DNA of 25,362 nucleotides. It comes from JACAEY01 sp049700155 (GTDB lineage: Bacteria > Nitrospirota > Thermodesulfovibrionia > Thermodesulfovibrionales > SM23-35). Below are positions 1 through 7,300 of the stretch, piece after piece. The stretch spans positions 1 to 25,362 of the forward strand of contig JBNAVX010000033.1 of assembly GCA_049700155.1 (NCBI GenBank), read 5' to 3'. How positions within the stretch are numbered: position 1 is the first letter of the stretch; each line of letters opens with the position of its first letter. A program made the position numbers and the translations under genes. The notes under the pieces were generated by a model. The model did no database searches, was not told where the DNA came from, and saw only the letters and a program-made list of their open reading frames with translations.

Positions 1-260
1 TCAAAACCACGGATCCGAAACTTCCTTTGAAGATCCGATACCCTTCCTTTTTCCTCAAAGAACGAGCGAGCTCGTATCCCTTCCTCCAGAAGGAGGTTCA
101 GAACCGACCGCGAAAAGCCCTTGCTCTCGAGCCGCTGTCCCACTTCGTGGTAAAGGGAGATTTTTTCGAGGAGGGCCATCAGTCTTCGGTCCGCGATCTT
201 CTTGCCCGTTTGCTCGACGATCACCTCCGCCTTGGTCATCGCCCGGTTGAGGAGGAACTG
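1..260 (-). CDS. gyrB: Partial DNA gyrase subunit B fragment, foreign to the rest of the window
   Basis: On the minus strand the frame whose codons align with plus-strand triplets starting at 3, 6, 9 and so on is open for all of its roughly 86 codons and runs off the window edge. The translation begins QFLLNRAMTKAEVIVEQTG and continues with KKIADRRLMALLEKISLYHE, then LNLLLEEGIRARSFFEEKG. This resembles the poorly conserved segment that follows the TOPRIM region in bacterial GyrB (leucine-rich helices after a FLL-RA motif). GC is about 55% by hand count, against roughly 38% immediately to the right, with GC-rich third positions. Similarity stops abruptly near 260, where the sensor kinase sequence begins on the other strand. 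Both ends of the gene are missing. The family call rests on pattern recognition, not an alignment. Either an assembly chimera or a real insertion could explain it; I favour a chimera. Confidence 0.68.
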
Positions 261-2435
261 AGAAATGCACTTGAAGATGCAGAAAAACGAAAGGTTGAAA
301 TCACAGCACTACTAAATGGCGCAAATGCTGTCCTGAGATATCCTGATTTTAAAAGCTCAGCAAGGGCTATATATGATATCTGTAAAAATTTGATCGGTGC
401 TACTTCAGGTTATATCTCACTAATATCTAAAGACAAGTCTCAGAACGAGGTAGTTTTTCTGGATTCAGGTGGTCTACCTTGCAATGTTGATCCTGACCTT
501 CCAATGCCAATCCGAGGTCTTCGTGGAGAGGTTTATAAAAGCCTCAAGACCCTATACGAAAATAATTTTGCAAAAAGTAAATGGATGGATTTAATGCCGG
601 ATGGCCATGCAAAACTGAGCAATGTTCTATTTGCTCCTATGATATTAGATGGAAAGGTAGTAGGCTTGCTCGGCATAGCTAATAAACCTGGCGGATTTAA
701 TGAGAACGATGCTCGATTGGCATCTGCTTTTGCTGAACTTGCTGCTATCTCCTTAACAAAAAAATATGCTGAAGATGCACTTCATAGAGCATATGAAGAG
801 CTAAAGGTAAAGTTTGAAGAGAGAAATGAGCAGAATCTTTTTATAAATAGACTTCTTGAATTGTTTATAAAGAAACAGACACGAAAAGAATATATAACCT
901 CCGTAGTAAAAGAGATAGAAGAATGGGGAGGATTCGAATGTGTAGGCATCCGTATTATGGATAGAGACGGATATATACCTTATGAGGCTTCAACTGGTTT
1001 TAGTGCAGATTTTTTGAGGCTCGAAAATATGCTTTCTATAAAAAGGGACATGTGTGCTTGTATTAGGGTAATTACTGGTGAATTTGAGCCTCAAGATAAA
1101 TCAGTAATAACTCAACACGGCTCCTTTATCATTAACGACTCTTTTAAATTTATCAAGGAATTAAAAGAAGAAGAACAGAAAAGATTCAGGGGTAACTGTA
1201 TAAGGAATGGATATCTCTCTATTGCTATCATTCCAATCCGTTACCAGGAAAAGACCATCGGAGCAATACATTTAGCTGACAGAAGAAAAGATATAGTTCC
1301 CCTTAAACTCGTTAATTTTTTAGAGACAGTAGTTACCCCTTTGATTGGTGAGGCTATACAGAAGTTTATGGTAGAAGAGGCTCTACGAAAAAGCAAGGAG
1401 AATTTATTGAGGGCACAGCATATAGCTCATCTTGGAAACTGGATATGGGATATAAAAAAAGATAAATTAACCTGGTCTGAAGAAGTCTATCAAATTTTTG
1501 GTTTACCTACTGGACAGGAACTTACTTTTGAGACATTTTTAAATTATGTACACCCAGAGGATAAAGACCCTGTCAAGAAGGCTGTTACAAATGCTTTATA
1601 TGGTAGACAATATGATATTGAGCACCGAATTATTTTATCTGATGGAAAGATGAAATTTGTACACGAACAGGGAGAAGTTATATTTGGTGAAAGCGGTGAA
1701 CCTGTTGAGATGCTTGGAACAGTTCAGGATATTACCGAACGTAAAATGGCAGAGATTGAGTTAATGGATTCACGTGAACAATTGCGTAATCTTCTCTTAC
1801 ATTTACAAACGGTTAGAGAAGAGGAAAGAATGAAGATAGCACGAGAGATTCACGACGAATTGGGACAGGCATTAACAGCTTTGAAATTAGATATATCAAT
1901 GCTGTCAGATAAGCTCTATCCTGACCATAAAAACCTTGTTGATAAGACAGAATCTATGATAAAAAGGATAGATGAAACTATCCAGTCTGTAAAAAAGATA
2001 TGTACAGAACTTCGCCCACCTATACTGGACCATTTTGGTATCACTGCAGCTATTGAGTGGTATGTAGATGAATTCAAAAAAAGGACAGGAATCAACTGTG
2101 ATGTCTCTTTTGAACCGAATGAGATTAATCTAAATCAGGAACTAAGCACAGCTCTTTTCCGAATATGTCAGGAAGCACTTACAAATGTTTCCCGTCATGC
2201 AGATGCATCAGAGGTAAAGTTGGAACTGAAATTAAAAGGAGAAAGGGTCTTACTCGAAATCAAGGATAATGGGAAAGGGATAACAGAGAAACAGCTTTTA
2301 AAGCCAAAATCTTATGGTATTATGGGAATAAAAGAGCGTGTAAATTTTTTAGGAGGAAATGTTACAATTAACGGAATTAAAGGAGAGGGTACTTATATGT
2401 CAGTCAGTATCCCTATCAAAGGAAAAGGATCGTGA
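261..2435 (+). CDS. Sensor histidine kinase, GAF-GAF-PAS-HisKA_3-HATPase, 5'-truncated
   Basis: This is a soluble sensor kinase of the NarX/DegS-like HisKA_3 class. In order it has a GAF domain (about 350-760), a short coiled coil, a second GAF domain (about 835-1390), a PAS domain (about 1405-1740, with the typical LGNWIWD start), the dimerisation/phosphoacceptor domain with REIHDELGQ (His codon 1851-1853), and a HATPase_c domain with EALTNVSRHA, DNGKGI and GIMGIKERV. No membrane segment is visible. The reading frame stays open upstream to a TTG at 27, but bases 1-260 look like antisense gyrB, so the first residues of that frame are probably artefactual and the true start is missing. The stop overlaps the next gene's GTG by 4 bp, so it is translationally coupled to the response regulator, its probable partner. 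The ligand is unknown. Confidence 0.85.
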   Translation, partial: RNALEDAEKRKVEITALLNGANAVLRYPDFKSSARAIYDICKNLIGATSGYISLISKDKSQNEVVFLDSGGLPCNVDPDLPMPIRGLRGEVYKSLKTLYENNFAKSKWMDLMPDGHAKLSNVLFAPMILDGKVVGLLGIANKPGGFNENDARLASAFAELAAISLTKKYAEDALHRAYEELKVKFEERNEQNLFINRLLELFIKKQTRKEYITSVVKEIEEWGGFECVGIRIMDRDGYIPYEASTGFSADFLRLENMLSIKRDMCACIRVITGEFEPQDKSVITQHGSFIINDSFKFIKELKEEEQKRFRGNCIRNGYLSIAIIPIRYQEKTIGAIHLADRRKDIVPLKLVNFLETVVTPLIGEAIQKFMVEEALRKSKENLLRAQHIAHLGNWIWDIKKDKLTWSEEVYQIFGLPTGQELTFETFLNYVHPEDKDPVKKAVTNALYGRQYDIEHRIILSDGKMKFVHEQGEVIFGESGEPVEMLGTVQDITERKMAEIELMDSREQLRNLLLHLQTVREEERMKIAREIHDELGQALTALKLDISMLSDKLYPDHKNLVDKTESMIKRIDETIQSVKKICTELRPPILDHFGITAAIEWYVDEFKKRTGINCDVSFEPNEINLNQELSTALFRICQEALTNVSRHADASEVKLELKLKGERVLLEIKDNGKGITEKQLLKPKSYGIMGIKERVNFLGGNVTINGIKGEGTYMSVSIPIKGKGS

Positions 2436-3064
2436 TAAAGATACTAATAGCTGATGACCATGCTGTTGTGCGTGAAGGTCTCAAGCAGATTATCTCAGAA
2501 AGACCTGATATGAAGGTAACTGCTGAGGCAGGCTCAAGCCATGAAGTATTAGACCTGATAGATAAAAACAATTTTGATGTAGTCATTCTTGATATAGCAA
2601 TGCCAGGAAGAGGTGGTATAGAAATCTTAAAGGAGTTAAAACAAAAAAGACCAAGACTTCCTGTTCTAATATTGAGCATGTATCCTGAAGAGCAATATGC
2701 AGTGAGGGTCTTAAAGGCAGGAGCATCAGGATACATGACAAAAGAAAGTGCACCAAATGAACTGATAAATGCCATAAGCATTGTGTCTAAAGGGAAAAAA
2801 TATATAAGCCCTACTCTTGCAGAAAAGTTAGCAGTTGATATAGAGTTAAGCACTGACAGACCATTGCATGAATCACTTTCTGATAGGGAATTTCAGGTTA
2901 TGTGTATGATTGCCTCAGGTAAGACTCTGAAAGAAATCGCTGAACAATTATCCCTCAGTATAAAGACTATAAGTACCTACAGGTCTCGTATCCTTGAAAA
3001 AATGAATATGAAAAGTAATGCAGAACTGACTCATTATGCCATTAAAAACCATCTTGTGGAATAA
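2432..3064 (+). CDS. NarL/FixJ-family response regulator
   Basis: A 210-residue DNA-binding response regulator. The receiver domain (about 1-120) has the acidic pair D8/D9, the phosphoacceptor D54 in VILDIAMPG and K104 in YMTKES. A LuxR-type helix-turn-helix follows at about 145-205 (LSDREFQVMCMIASG, then KTISTYRSRILEKM). The GTG start lies inside the kinase stop (GTGA, 4-bp overlap) and has no separate ribosome site, which fits coupled translation. Phosphotransfer from the upstream HisKA_3 kinase is the expected activation route for this pairing. Target genes cannot be read from the window. The type IV pilus genes lie downstream but nothing links them directly. Confidence 0.93.
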   Translation: MIKILIADDHAVVREGLKQIISERPDMKVTAEAGSSHEVLDLIDKNNFDVVILDIAMPGRGGIEILKELKQKRPRLPVLILSMYPEEQYAVRVLKAGASGYMTKESAPNELINAISIVSKGKKYISPTLAEKLAVDIELSTDRPLHESLSDREFQVMCMIASGKTLKEIAEQLSLSIKTISTYRSRILEKMNMKSNAELTHYAIKNHLVE

Positions 3065-3196
3065 TCTTTCTTCATTTTTTATTAAATTCTGGTCTTAATT
3101 TACTTATTCATGCATACTCGTAATATATAAATATGAAACCATTGATTTTATTGTTTTCAAAAATTAGATTGCTTCGGAACTAAACAGCTAAACTTT

Positions 3197-3361
3197 TAGC
3201 CCATATTATTCATAAAATCTTTGGCAGATGTAGTATTTGAGCGGATTTAAATTCTTTCGAAGAAAGAATTTACCTCGGAGGCTCGATTCTAATCGAGCCG
3301 AGAATGAGCGAAAATACTGCATCTGCCAGTTACTCATAAATTTATGAATTAAGTGGGTTAG
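3197..3361 (-). repeat. Palindromic interspersed repeat, copy A (MITE/REP-like), inverted relative to B and C
   Basis: About 165 bp. Read on the minus strand it matches the copies at 24045 and 24679 over nearly its whole length. Nested symmetry is visible: outer ends of TAGCCCA/TAACCCA type next to TTCATAAA; an inner pair GGCAGATG...CATCTGCC (3223-3230 and 3320-3327); a perfect stem GGCTCGATT-CT-AATCGAGCC (3280-3299); and the palindrome TCATAAATTTATGA (3334-3347). It lies between the response regulator and the second kinase. It has no credible coding content; the short open frame crossing it simply translates the repeat. It resembles a non-autonomous palindromic element, but no transposase is in the window. 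Confidence 0.85.
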
Positions 3362-3368
3362 ATAAAAA

Positions 3369-3414
3369 TTTGTAGGATTTTGACTTACAGAAAAATTAGG
3401 CAAAATCCTACAAA
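3369..3414. other. Perfect 14-bp inverted repeat upstream of the second kinase
   Basis: TTTGTAGGATTTTG (3369-3382) is repeated exactly in inverse at 3401-3414, with an 18-base spacer. As RNA it would form an AT-rich 14-bp stem followed by AAATATC, not a U-run, so it is a weak match to an intrinsic terminator. It sits just outside repeat copy A and about 85 bp before the kinase start. It could be an operator, a terminator remnant or the edge of another element. The structure is certain; the function is unknown. The rest of 3065-3499 shows nothing else clear apart from repeat A and a short fragment AGATTGCTTCG near 3167. Confidence 0.6.
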
Positions 3415-3499
3415 AATATCAGACTTATGCTGATACCTTATTCTTACTTATTGTTATAAAAATAAATTATATATTCAGAGGGGAGAATATTAAACAAAT

Positions 3500-4309
3500 A
3501 TGGATCTTAATTTCTCACATAATTCTTCGCGTTTTTCTAAAAAGATAGAAAGGGTAAAGAGTGATGAAATAGGAAATCATGAGAATTCACAAAGAGAATA
3601 TGTAATAGAGTGGAAGAATATTCTTTATATGCTTGCACATGATATGAAGAATCCAGTCTCATCAGCAGGTAGATTCTTATCAAGATTATTATCTGGTAAA
3701 TATGGTTCATTCACAGATAGACAACTTGACTACCTTGAACTTGTTAGAGACAATCTTGTCAAACTGGATAGATTAATAAAAAACCTTCTTGATTTTCTAA
3801 GATTTGAATCAAAGGAATATAAACTTATATTGAATCCTGTGAATATATTAAATCTTCTTTTAAAAATTGTTGAGATTATGAGATTAGAAGCAGATAAAAA
3901 GAATATTAAAATTATTTTTAATGAACAAGAACACATAGAGCCTGTAGTCAATGCTGATGCTATACTGATAAACAGGGCGATCACTAATATTCTTGAAAAT
4001 GCAGTAAAATATACAGAAAATGGGGGTACCATAACAGTTAAACTATATGATATTGGCAATGAATTACTCGTTCAGATAAAAGACACAGGTAGAGGCATTC
4101 CAGAAAACCATATTCATTATATTTTTAATGCCTTTTATCGTGGTCTGATGGATTCGAACGGCTCAGGTCTTGGACTTTTTATTGTCAAATCAATTATAAA
4201 GGCACATGGTGGAGAAATCTGGGTAGAAAGTGTTCATGGCAAAGGGAGTTCTTTTAGTTTTACTCTTCCTAAGGTATCGAGAAACAAAAATAACCTGGAA
4301 AGTTCATGA
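3500..4309 (+). CDS. Short soluble sensor histidine kinase (HisKA-HATPase)
   Basis: 269 residues, with only a transmitter module. HisKA has LAHDMKNPVSS (His47), followed by a HATPase_c domain with N-box ITNILENAVKYT (N163/N167), G1 DTGRGIP (195-201) and G2 GSGLGL (221-226). The first ~38 residues are short, polar and match no sensor domain, and no membrane helix is visible. It therefore probably depends on another protein for input, or acts within a phosphorelay. A purine-rich GAGGGGAG at 3478-3485 precedes the ATG by about 14 bases, a rather long spacing. There is no response regulator beside it (the NarL-type regulator upstream is separated by 435 bp and paired with another kinase), so it is an orphan. 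The sequence does not show its partner. Confidence 0.9.
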   Translation: MDLNFSHNSSRFSKKIERVKSDEIGNHENSQREYVIEWKNILYMLAHDMKNPVSSAGRFLSRLLSGKYGSFTDRQLDYLELVRDNLVKLDRLIKNLLDFLRFESKEYKLILNPVNILNLLLKIVEIMRLEADKKNIKIIFNEQEHIEPVVNADAILINRAITNILENAVKYTENGGTITVKLYDIGNELLVQIKDTGRGIPENHIHYIFNAFYRGLMDSNGSGLGLFIVKSIIKAHGGEIWVESVHGKGSSFSFTLPKVSRNKNNLESS

Positions 4310-4362
4310 TTTCATTTTATTAATAATTTCTGATGGGTAAATGAATAGACAGCAAGCTAAAT

Positions 4363-5172
4363 TTAAAACTCATATGAGAAGTATATCTTTACATTTTTTT
4401 CCTTAGCATACCTCTGGACATGAGGAGATGCCTGGTAGGTTACAAGAACTCTTATCTGTTCCTTAGGATTGAACCTCTTTACATTATCAGCCTTCTTTAT
4501 GAAATCATCAACATCTTTCTTCTTCAGTTGTGACCTCGCTTCACCAATAACAACGCACTCTTTTCCATCATATACCCCCTCACCCCAGATATTTACTTCA
4601 ATGTATCTATCAGCACCTATATCTATAAAATCCCTTTTAAGTCTTCCCCTTATTTCAATACCCATATCCTTCTTAAGAAGGGAAGGCAATGCCTTAAATG
4701 ATTCATCCTCAAGACGATACCCCACAGTGTGGGCAAGACCCCCTACCTCCTCTCTCAGTTCTCTATGACTCCTGATTAGACTCCTGAGCTCTTCCTCAGT
4801 CCTCCTCTGTGCTTCAGCAAGCTCCTCTACCCTTTGCTCAGTCCTCTTCTGTGCTTCAGCAAGCTCACCAACTGTTATCTCAAGCTTGGTAAGTCTGCTT
4901 TCTGCAGCCTTCTGTGCTTCAGCAAGCTCCTCTACCCTTTGCTCAGTCCTCTTCTGTGCTTCAGCAAGCTCACCAACTGTTATCTCAAGCTTGGTAAGTC
5001 TGCTTTCTGCAGCCTTCTGTGCTTCAGCAAGCTCTTGGACTACTGCCTTCAGCCCTTCAAAGTCAGATCTCTTTACAGTATCTGCCAACTCTTCTTTGAA
5101 GAGCTCAAATGCCTTCATAAGGGGTAGCCTTACTTCAGGTGGAAGTTGCTCCATTATCTCTATGTATCTCAT
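4363..5172 (-). CDS. DUF3782-like protein: repeated coiled coil plus PD-(D/E)XK nuclease-fold C-terminus
   Basis: 269 residues. An N-terminal helical segment (1-45, MEQLPPEVRLPLMKAFELF) precedes a long coiled coil built from ELAEAQ-type units (about 46-130). The C-terminal ~120 residues look like the restriction-nuclease-like fold of DUF3782: DFIDIGADRYIEVNIWG, then ECVVIGEARSQLKKKDVDDF. The usual E-x-K of the fold appears as GEARSQ, so the catalytic lysine may be replaced or shifted, and nuclease activity is uncertain. Proteins of this kind are common, multi-copy and uncharacterised in thermophilic and anaerobic lineages. It stands alone, convergent with the kinase at 3500 (53-bp gap) and divergent from xerC. 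Two coiled-coil blocks are identical at DNA level (see the repeat at 4807). Confidence 0.75.
   Translation of the reverse strand: MRYIEIMEQLPPEVRLPLMKAFELFKEELADTVKRSDFEGLKAVVQELAEAQKAAESRLTKLEITVGELAEAQKRTEQRVEELAEAQKAAESRLTKLEITVGELAEAQKRTEQRVEELAEAQRRTEEELRSLIRSHRELREEVGGLAHTVGYRLEDESFKALPSLLKKDMGIEIRGRLKRDFIDIGADRYIEVNIWGEGVYDGKECVVIGEARSQLKKKDVDDFIKKADNVKRFNPKEQIRVLVTYQASPHVQRYAKEKNVKIYFSYEF
4807..5034. repeat. 105-bp perfect tandem duplication inside the DUF3782-like gene
   Basis: Bases 4807-4911 and 4912-5016 are identical over all 105 positions by direct comparison, and a third partial unit (18 bp) begins at 5017. Each unit encodes 35 residues holding two ELAEAQK heptad blocks, so copy-number change would lengthen or shorten the coiled coil in steps of 35 residues without breaking the frame. 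Identity at synonymous sites means the duplication is recent or homogenised. Confidence 0.95.
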
Positions 5173-5437
5173 ACTGGCTGATACTAACAGATTTAGCCTT
5201 TAAATTTCAATGTAGAACAAGTGGGTAAGCCCGCAATCTGAAAAATTGGTCAGTAGTGAAACGAGCCTTGAAACATCTTAGAAAGCTCAGAGAGATGGTT
5301 GCTAGAAAGACTCCTCAATTTTCAAAATAAGATAGAGGGAATATATAATATTAAAAGAATGGTATAGAGGTATGTAAAGAGAGTAGGGTTGCAGTATATG
5401 AAATATAAGGAGCGTGATAGGGTAAAATAGAGAAAAT
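5173..5437. other. Divergent intergenic region, nothing recognised
   Basis: AT-rich 265-bp gap between the starts of the DUF3782-like gene (minus) and xerC (plus). It should hold both promoters, but I see no convincing -35/-10 pair, RNA gene or repeat copy. A possible ribosome site AAGGAG at 5407-5412 is too far from the xerC ATG (5438); the nearer GAGAAAA is weak. Confidence 0.5.
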
Positions 5438-6328
5438 ATGAAAGACCATATTGATAAATTTTTGAGATACCTCCATGTTGAAAAGGCTGCATCACTACAT
5501 ACCCTTCGTGCTTACAAAAAAGACCTTGAAGAGTTTGCAGAATTTATCAAATCAAAACCAGAAGACATAGGCATAGCAGATGTTAGAGGTTTTATTGCTC
5601 AACAGATTAAAAAAGGACTCAATAAGACTACAGCTTCAAGAAGGCTCGCAAGTATAAGGTCTTTTTTTAAATTTCTACACAGAGAAGGTTATATAAAGAC
5701 CAATCCAGCAAGGTTTGTTTCTAACCTAAGATTACCAAAGCTACTTCCAAGGTTTCTTTCTATTGATGATGTATTTAATCTTGTTGAAAGACCCTCTGGA
5801 ACAGGATTTAGAACTACAAGGGATAGGGCGATACTTGAACTTCTATATTCCAGTGGAATAAGAGTAAGTGAGATATCAGTTCTAAGTTTAGATGATATCA
5901 ATATTAAAGAAGGCTTTTTAAAGGTTAGCGGAAAGGGTAAAAAAGAACGGATAGTCCCAATAGGCTCAAAAGCTGTTGATGCGATTAAATCTTATTTGGC
6001 TGAGAGAATTACACTAAAAAGTAACGATAATTTCCTATTTCTTAACAGAAATGGAAGCAGGTTAACAGATAGAGGGATAAGGAGAATTGTGGTTAAATAT
6101 GCAAGGATGATAGGAATAAGTGGAAAGATAGGACCCCACTTACTAAGACATACATTTGCAACTCATCTACTCCAAAGCGGTGCAGACCTCAGGGTGATCC
6201 AAGAGCTTCTTGGTCATTCATCTCTTTCAACGACACAAAAATATACTCACCTTGATGTAACACATTTAATAGATGTCTATGATAAAGCACATCCTTTTGC
6301 AAAAGAGAAAGGTGATGGTGTATCATAA
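5438..6328 (+). CDS. xerC: Tyrosine recombinase XerC/XerD
   Basis: 296 residues, the normal size for Xer recombinases, which resolve chromosome dimers at dif with FtsK. The N-terminal SAM-like core-binding domain spans about 1-85 (LHTLRAYKKDLEEF). The catalytic domain has all expected residues: R142 in SSGIRVSE, K166 in SGKGKKER, H234 and R237 in HLLRHTFATHLL, H260 in LLGHSS and the nucleophile Y269 in TTQKYTH. Position just upstream of hslVU matches the common xerC-hslV-hslU order (as in codV-clpQY of Bacillus), here interrupted by a decayed DUF559 insertion. XerC versus XerD cannot be settled without a tree; context favours XerC. No integrase-associated cargo or attachment site is seen, so a phage integrase is unlikely. 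Confidence 0.9.
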   Translation: MKDHIDKFLRYLHVEKAASLHTLRAYKKDLEEFAEFIKSKPEDIGIADVRGFIAQQIKKGLNKTTASRRLASIRSFFKFLHREGYIKTNPARFVSNLRLPKLLPRFLSIDDVFNLVERPSGTGFRTTRDRAILELLYSSGIRVSEISVLSLDDINIKEGFLKVSGKGKKERIVPIGSKAVDAIKSYLAERITLKSNDNFLFLNRNGSRLTDRGIRRIVVKYARMIGISGKIGPHLLRHTFATHLLQSGADLRVIQELLGHSSLSTTQKYTHLDVTHLIDVYDKAHPFAKEKGDGVS

Positions 6329-6374
6329 ACTGATAATCCTCCAATAAGTTAATAGGTAAGTTTTTCAAAAGGTT

Positions 6375-6392
6375 CCCCTCTAAAAAGAGGGG
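6375..6392. other. GC-rich hairpin just upstream of the DUF559 relic
   Basis: CCCCTCT-AAAA-AGAGGGG forms a 7-bp stem with a four-base loop. It is followed by GATTAAGGGGTGTGT and the ATG of the broken DUF559 gene 17 bases later. No U-run follows, so it is not a clear xerC terminator. From memory, similar hairpins often lead into DUF559 genes in other genomes, which would make it part of that cassette; this is not verified here. Confidence 0.55.
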
Positions 6393-6408
6393 ATTAAGGG
6401 GTGTGTAT

Positions 6409-6629
6409 ATGAAAATCAGGTATAATCCACAACTAAAAGAGATAGCTCAAAAACTGAGAAATAAAAGCACAAAAGCAGAAATAAAGTTATGGAATTATTT
6501 AAAAGGAAAACAATTAAAGGATACGATTTTCACAGGCAAAAGCCAGTAGATAATTATATTGTAGATTTCTTTTGTAATAAGTTGATGCTTGCGATTGAAC
6601 TGGATAATAGAGGGGAAGATCAAGAATGA
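6409..6629 (+). pseudogene. Frameshifted and truncated DUF559 (Vsr-like endonuclease fold) gene
   Basis: The ATG at 6409 opens MKIRYNPQLKEIAQKLRNKS and continues TKAEIKLWNYLKGKQLK, the standard N-terminus of DUF559 proteins. After the A-run at 6516-6518 the match moves by one frame: GYDFHRQKPVDNYIVDFFCN then KLMLAIELDN. One missing base, probably an A, explains the shift. In the original frame a TAG follows shortly; in the shifted frame the reading ends at TGA 6627-6629. The C-terminal half of the family (after the ELD active-site segment) is not recognisable downstream. Intact members are about 115-120 residues and share the fold of very-short-patch-repair endonucleases. A sequencing error could explain the shift but not the lost C-terminus. 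Confidence 0.82.
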
Positions 6630-6689
6630 AAAAGTTTTCTGGGAACTAAACTGTTACCCTATAAGAACTATATATTATAATTGTTTTTG

Positions 6690-6707
6690 TTCCTGTTGAA
6701 ACAGGAA
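6690..6707. other. 8-bp perfect inverted repeat upstream of hslV
   Basis: TTCCTGTT-GA-AACAGGAA lies about 60 bp before the hslV start. The two-base loop makes an RNA hairpin strained, so it could equally be a protein-binding palindrome. It does not match the CIRCE heat-shock operator. The function is unknown. The rest of 6630-6767 shows nothing clear. Confidence 0.4.
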
Positions 6708-6767
6708 TTCAGTGTTTTATTAATGGATTTTGCTTTGTAAGTGAATCATATAAAGGAGAAATTAAAG

Positions 6768-7295
6768 GTGTTTAAAGGAACAACAATACTCTGCGTAAGG
6801 CGTGATGGAAGAGTTGCCATAGCTGGGGATGGACAGGTTACATTCGGGAACACAATACTTAAACAAAATGCAAAAAAGATACGCAGGATGTTTGGAGATA
6901 AAGTCATTGCTGGTTTTTCAGGGGCTACTGCTGATGCCTTCACATTATTTGAAAAGTTTGAAGGCAAGCTTGAGGCCTACAGGGGCAATATAAAAAGGGC
7001 TGCAGTAGAGCTTGCAAAAGACTGGAGAACTGATAAGGTATTAAGAAGGTTAGAGGCTCTTTTGATTGTTGCAGATTCAGAACACACCTTTATAATCTCA
7101 GGGACAGGAGATGTGATAGAGCCTGAAGGAGGAGTTGCTGCAATCGGTTCAGGAGGACCTTATGCACAGGCATCAGCGAGAGCCCTTTACGAGAATACAT
7201 CACTTTCAGCAAGAGAGATTGTAGAAAAGGCTATGATGATAACATCAGATATATGCATTTATACAAACAAAAATATATCAATAGAGGAGCTTTAA
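6768..7295 (+). CDS. hslV: ATP-dependent protease subunit HslV (ClpQ)
   Basis: Proteasome-like threonine peptidase that assembles as a dodecamer capped by HslU hexamers and degrades misfolded or regulatory cytoplasmic proteins. I place the start at GTG 6768 (175 residues, MFKGTTILCVRRDGR), because AAAGGAG at 6752-6758 is 9 bases upstream and homologues begin at this point. The longer frame from GTG 6741 adds nine residues without family support. The nucleophile is the first Thr of GTTIL, exposed by removal of a short propeptide. Other family features are IAGDGQVTFGNTI, IRRMFGDKVIAGFSGATADA and the C-terminal ISIEEL. hslU follows after 5 bp, so the two are co-transcribed. Confidence 0.95.
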   Translation: MFKGTTILCVRRDGRVAIAGDGQVTFGNTILKQNAKKIRRMFGDKVIAGFSGATADAFTLFEKFEGKLEAYRGNIKRAAVELAKDWRTDKVLRRLEALLIVADSEHTFIISGTGDVIEPEGGVAAIGSGGPYAQASARALYENTSLSAREIVEKAMMITSDICIYTNKNISIEEL

Positions 7296-7300
7296 CAAGT

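Noticed and set aside
55..270. Open frame of 71 residues on the minus strand, proline/glycine-rich
   Set aside because: It is out of phase with the GyrB-like antisense frame covering the same bases; its composition reflects GC-rich coding DNA read in the wrong frame.
3206..3403. 65-residue minus-strand frame crossing the intergenic region
   Set aside because: It consists almost entirely of repeat copy A; the other copies do not keep the frame as a gene would.
4141..4170. GATTCGAACGG string resembling a tRNA T-arm read in reverse
   Set aside because: It lies inside the G2 box of a well-supported histidine kinase, and no acceptor, D or anticodon arms surround it.
4807..5034. Possible CRISPR array
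   Set aside because: Units are contiguous and identical with no unique spacers, and they are coding.
4834..5203. Plus-strand frames rich in CASAS/LLCFSK repeats
   Set aside because: They are antisense readings of the tandemly repeated coiled-coil gene.
5438..6328. Phage or genomic-island integrase
   Set aside because: Size, motifs and the hslVU neighbourhood fit a chromosomal Xer recombinase; there is no tRNA, attachment repeat or cargo nearby.
6741..6767. hslV start at GTG 6741
   Set aside because: It has no ribosome site upstream and would place the AAAGGAG site inside the coding region; the extra nine residues lack family similarity.
7253..7300. N-terminal extension of HslU
   Set aside because: It overlaps hslV coding sequence; the ribosome site and family N-terminus support ATG 7301.
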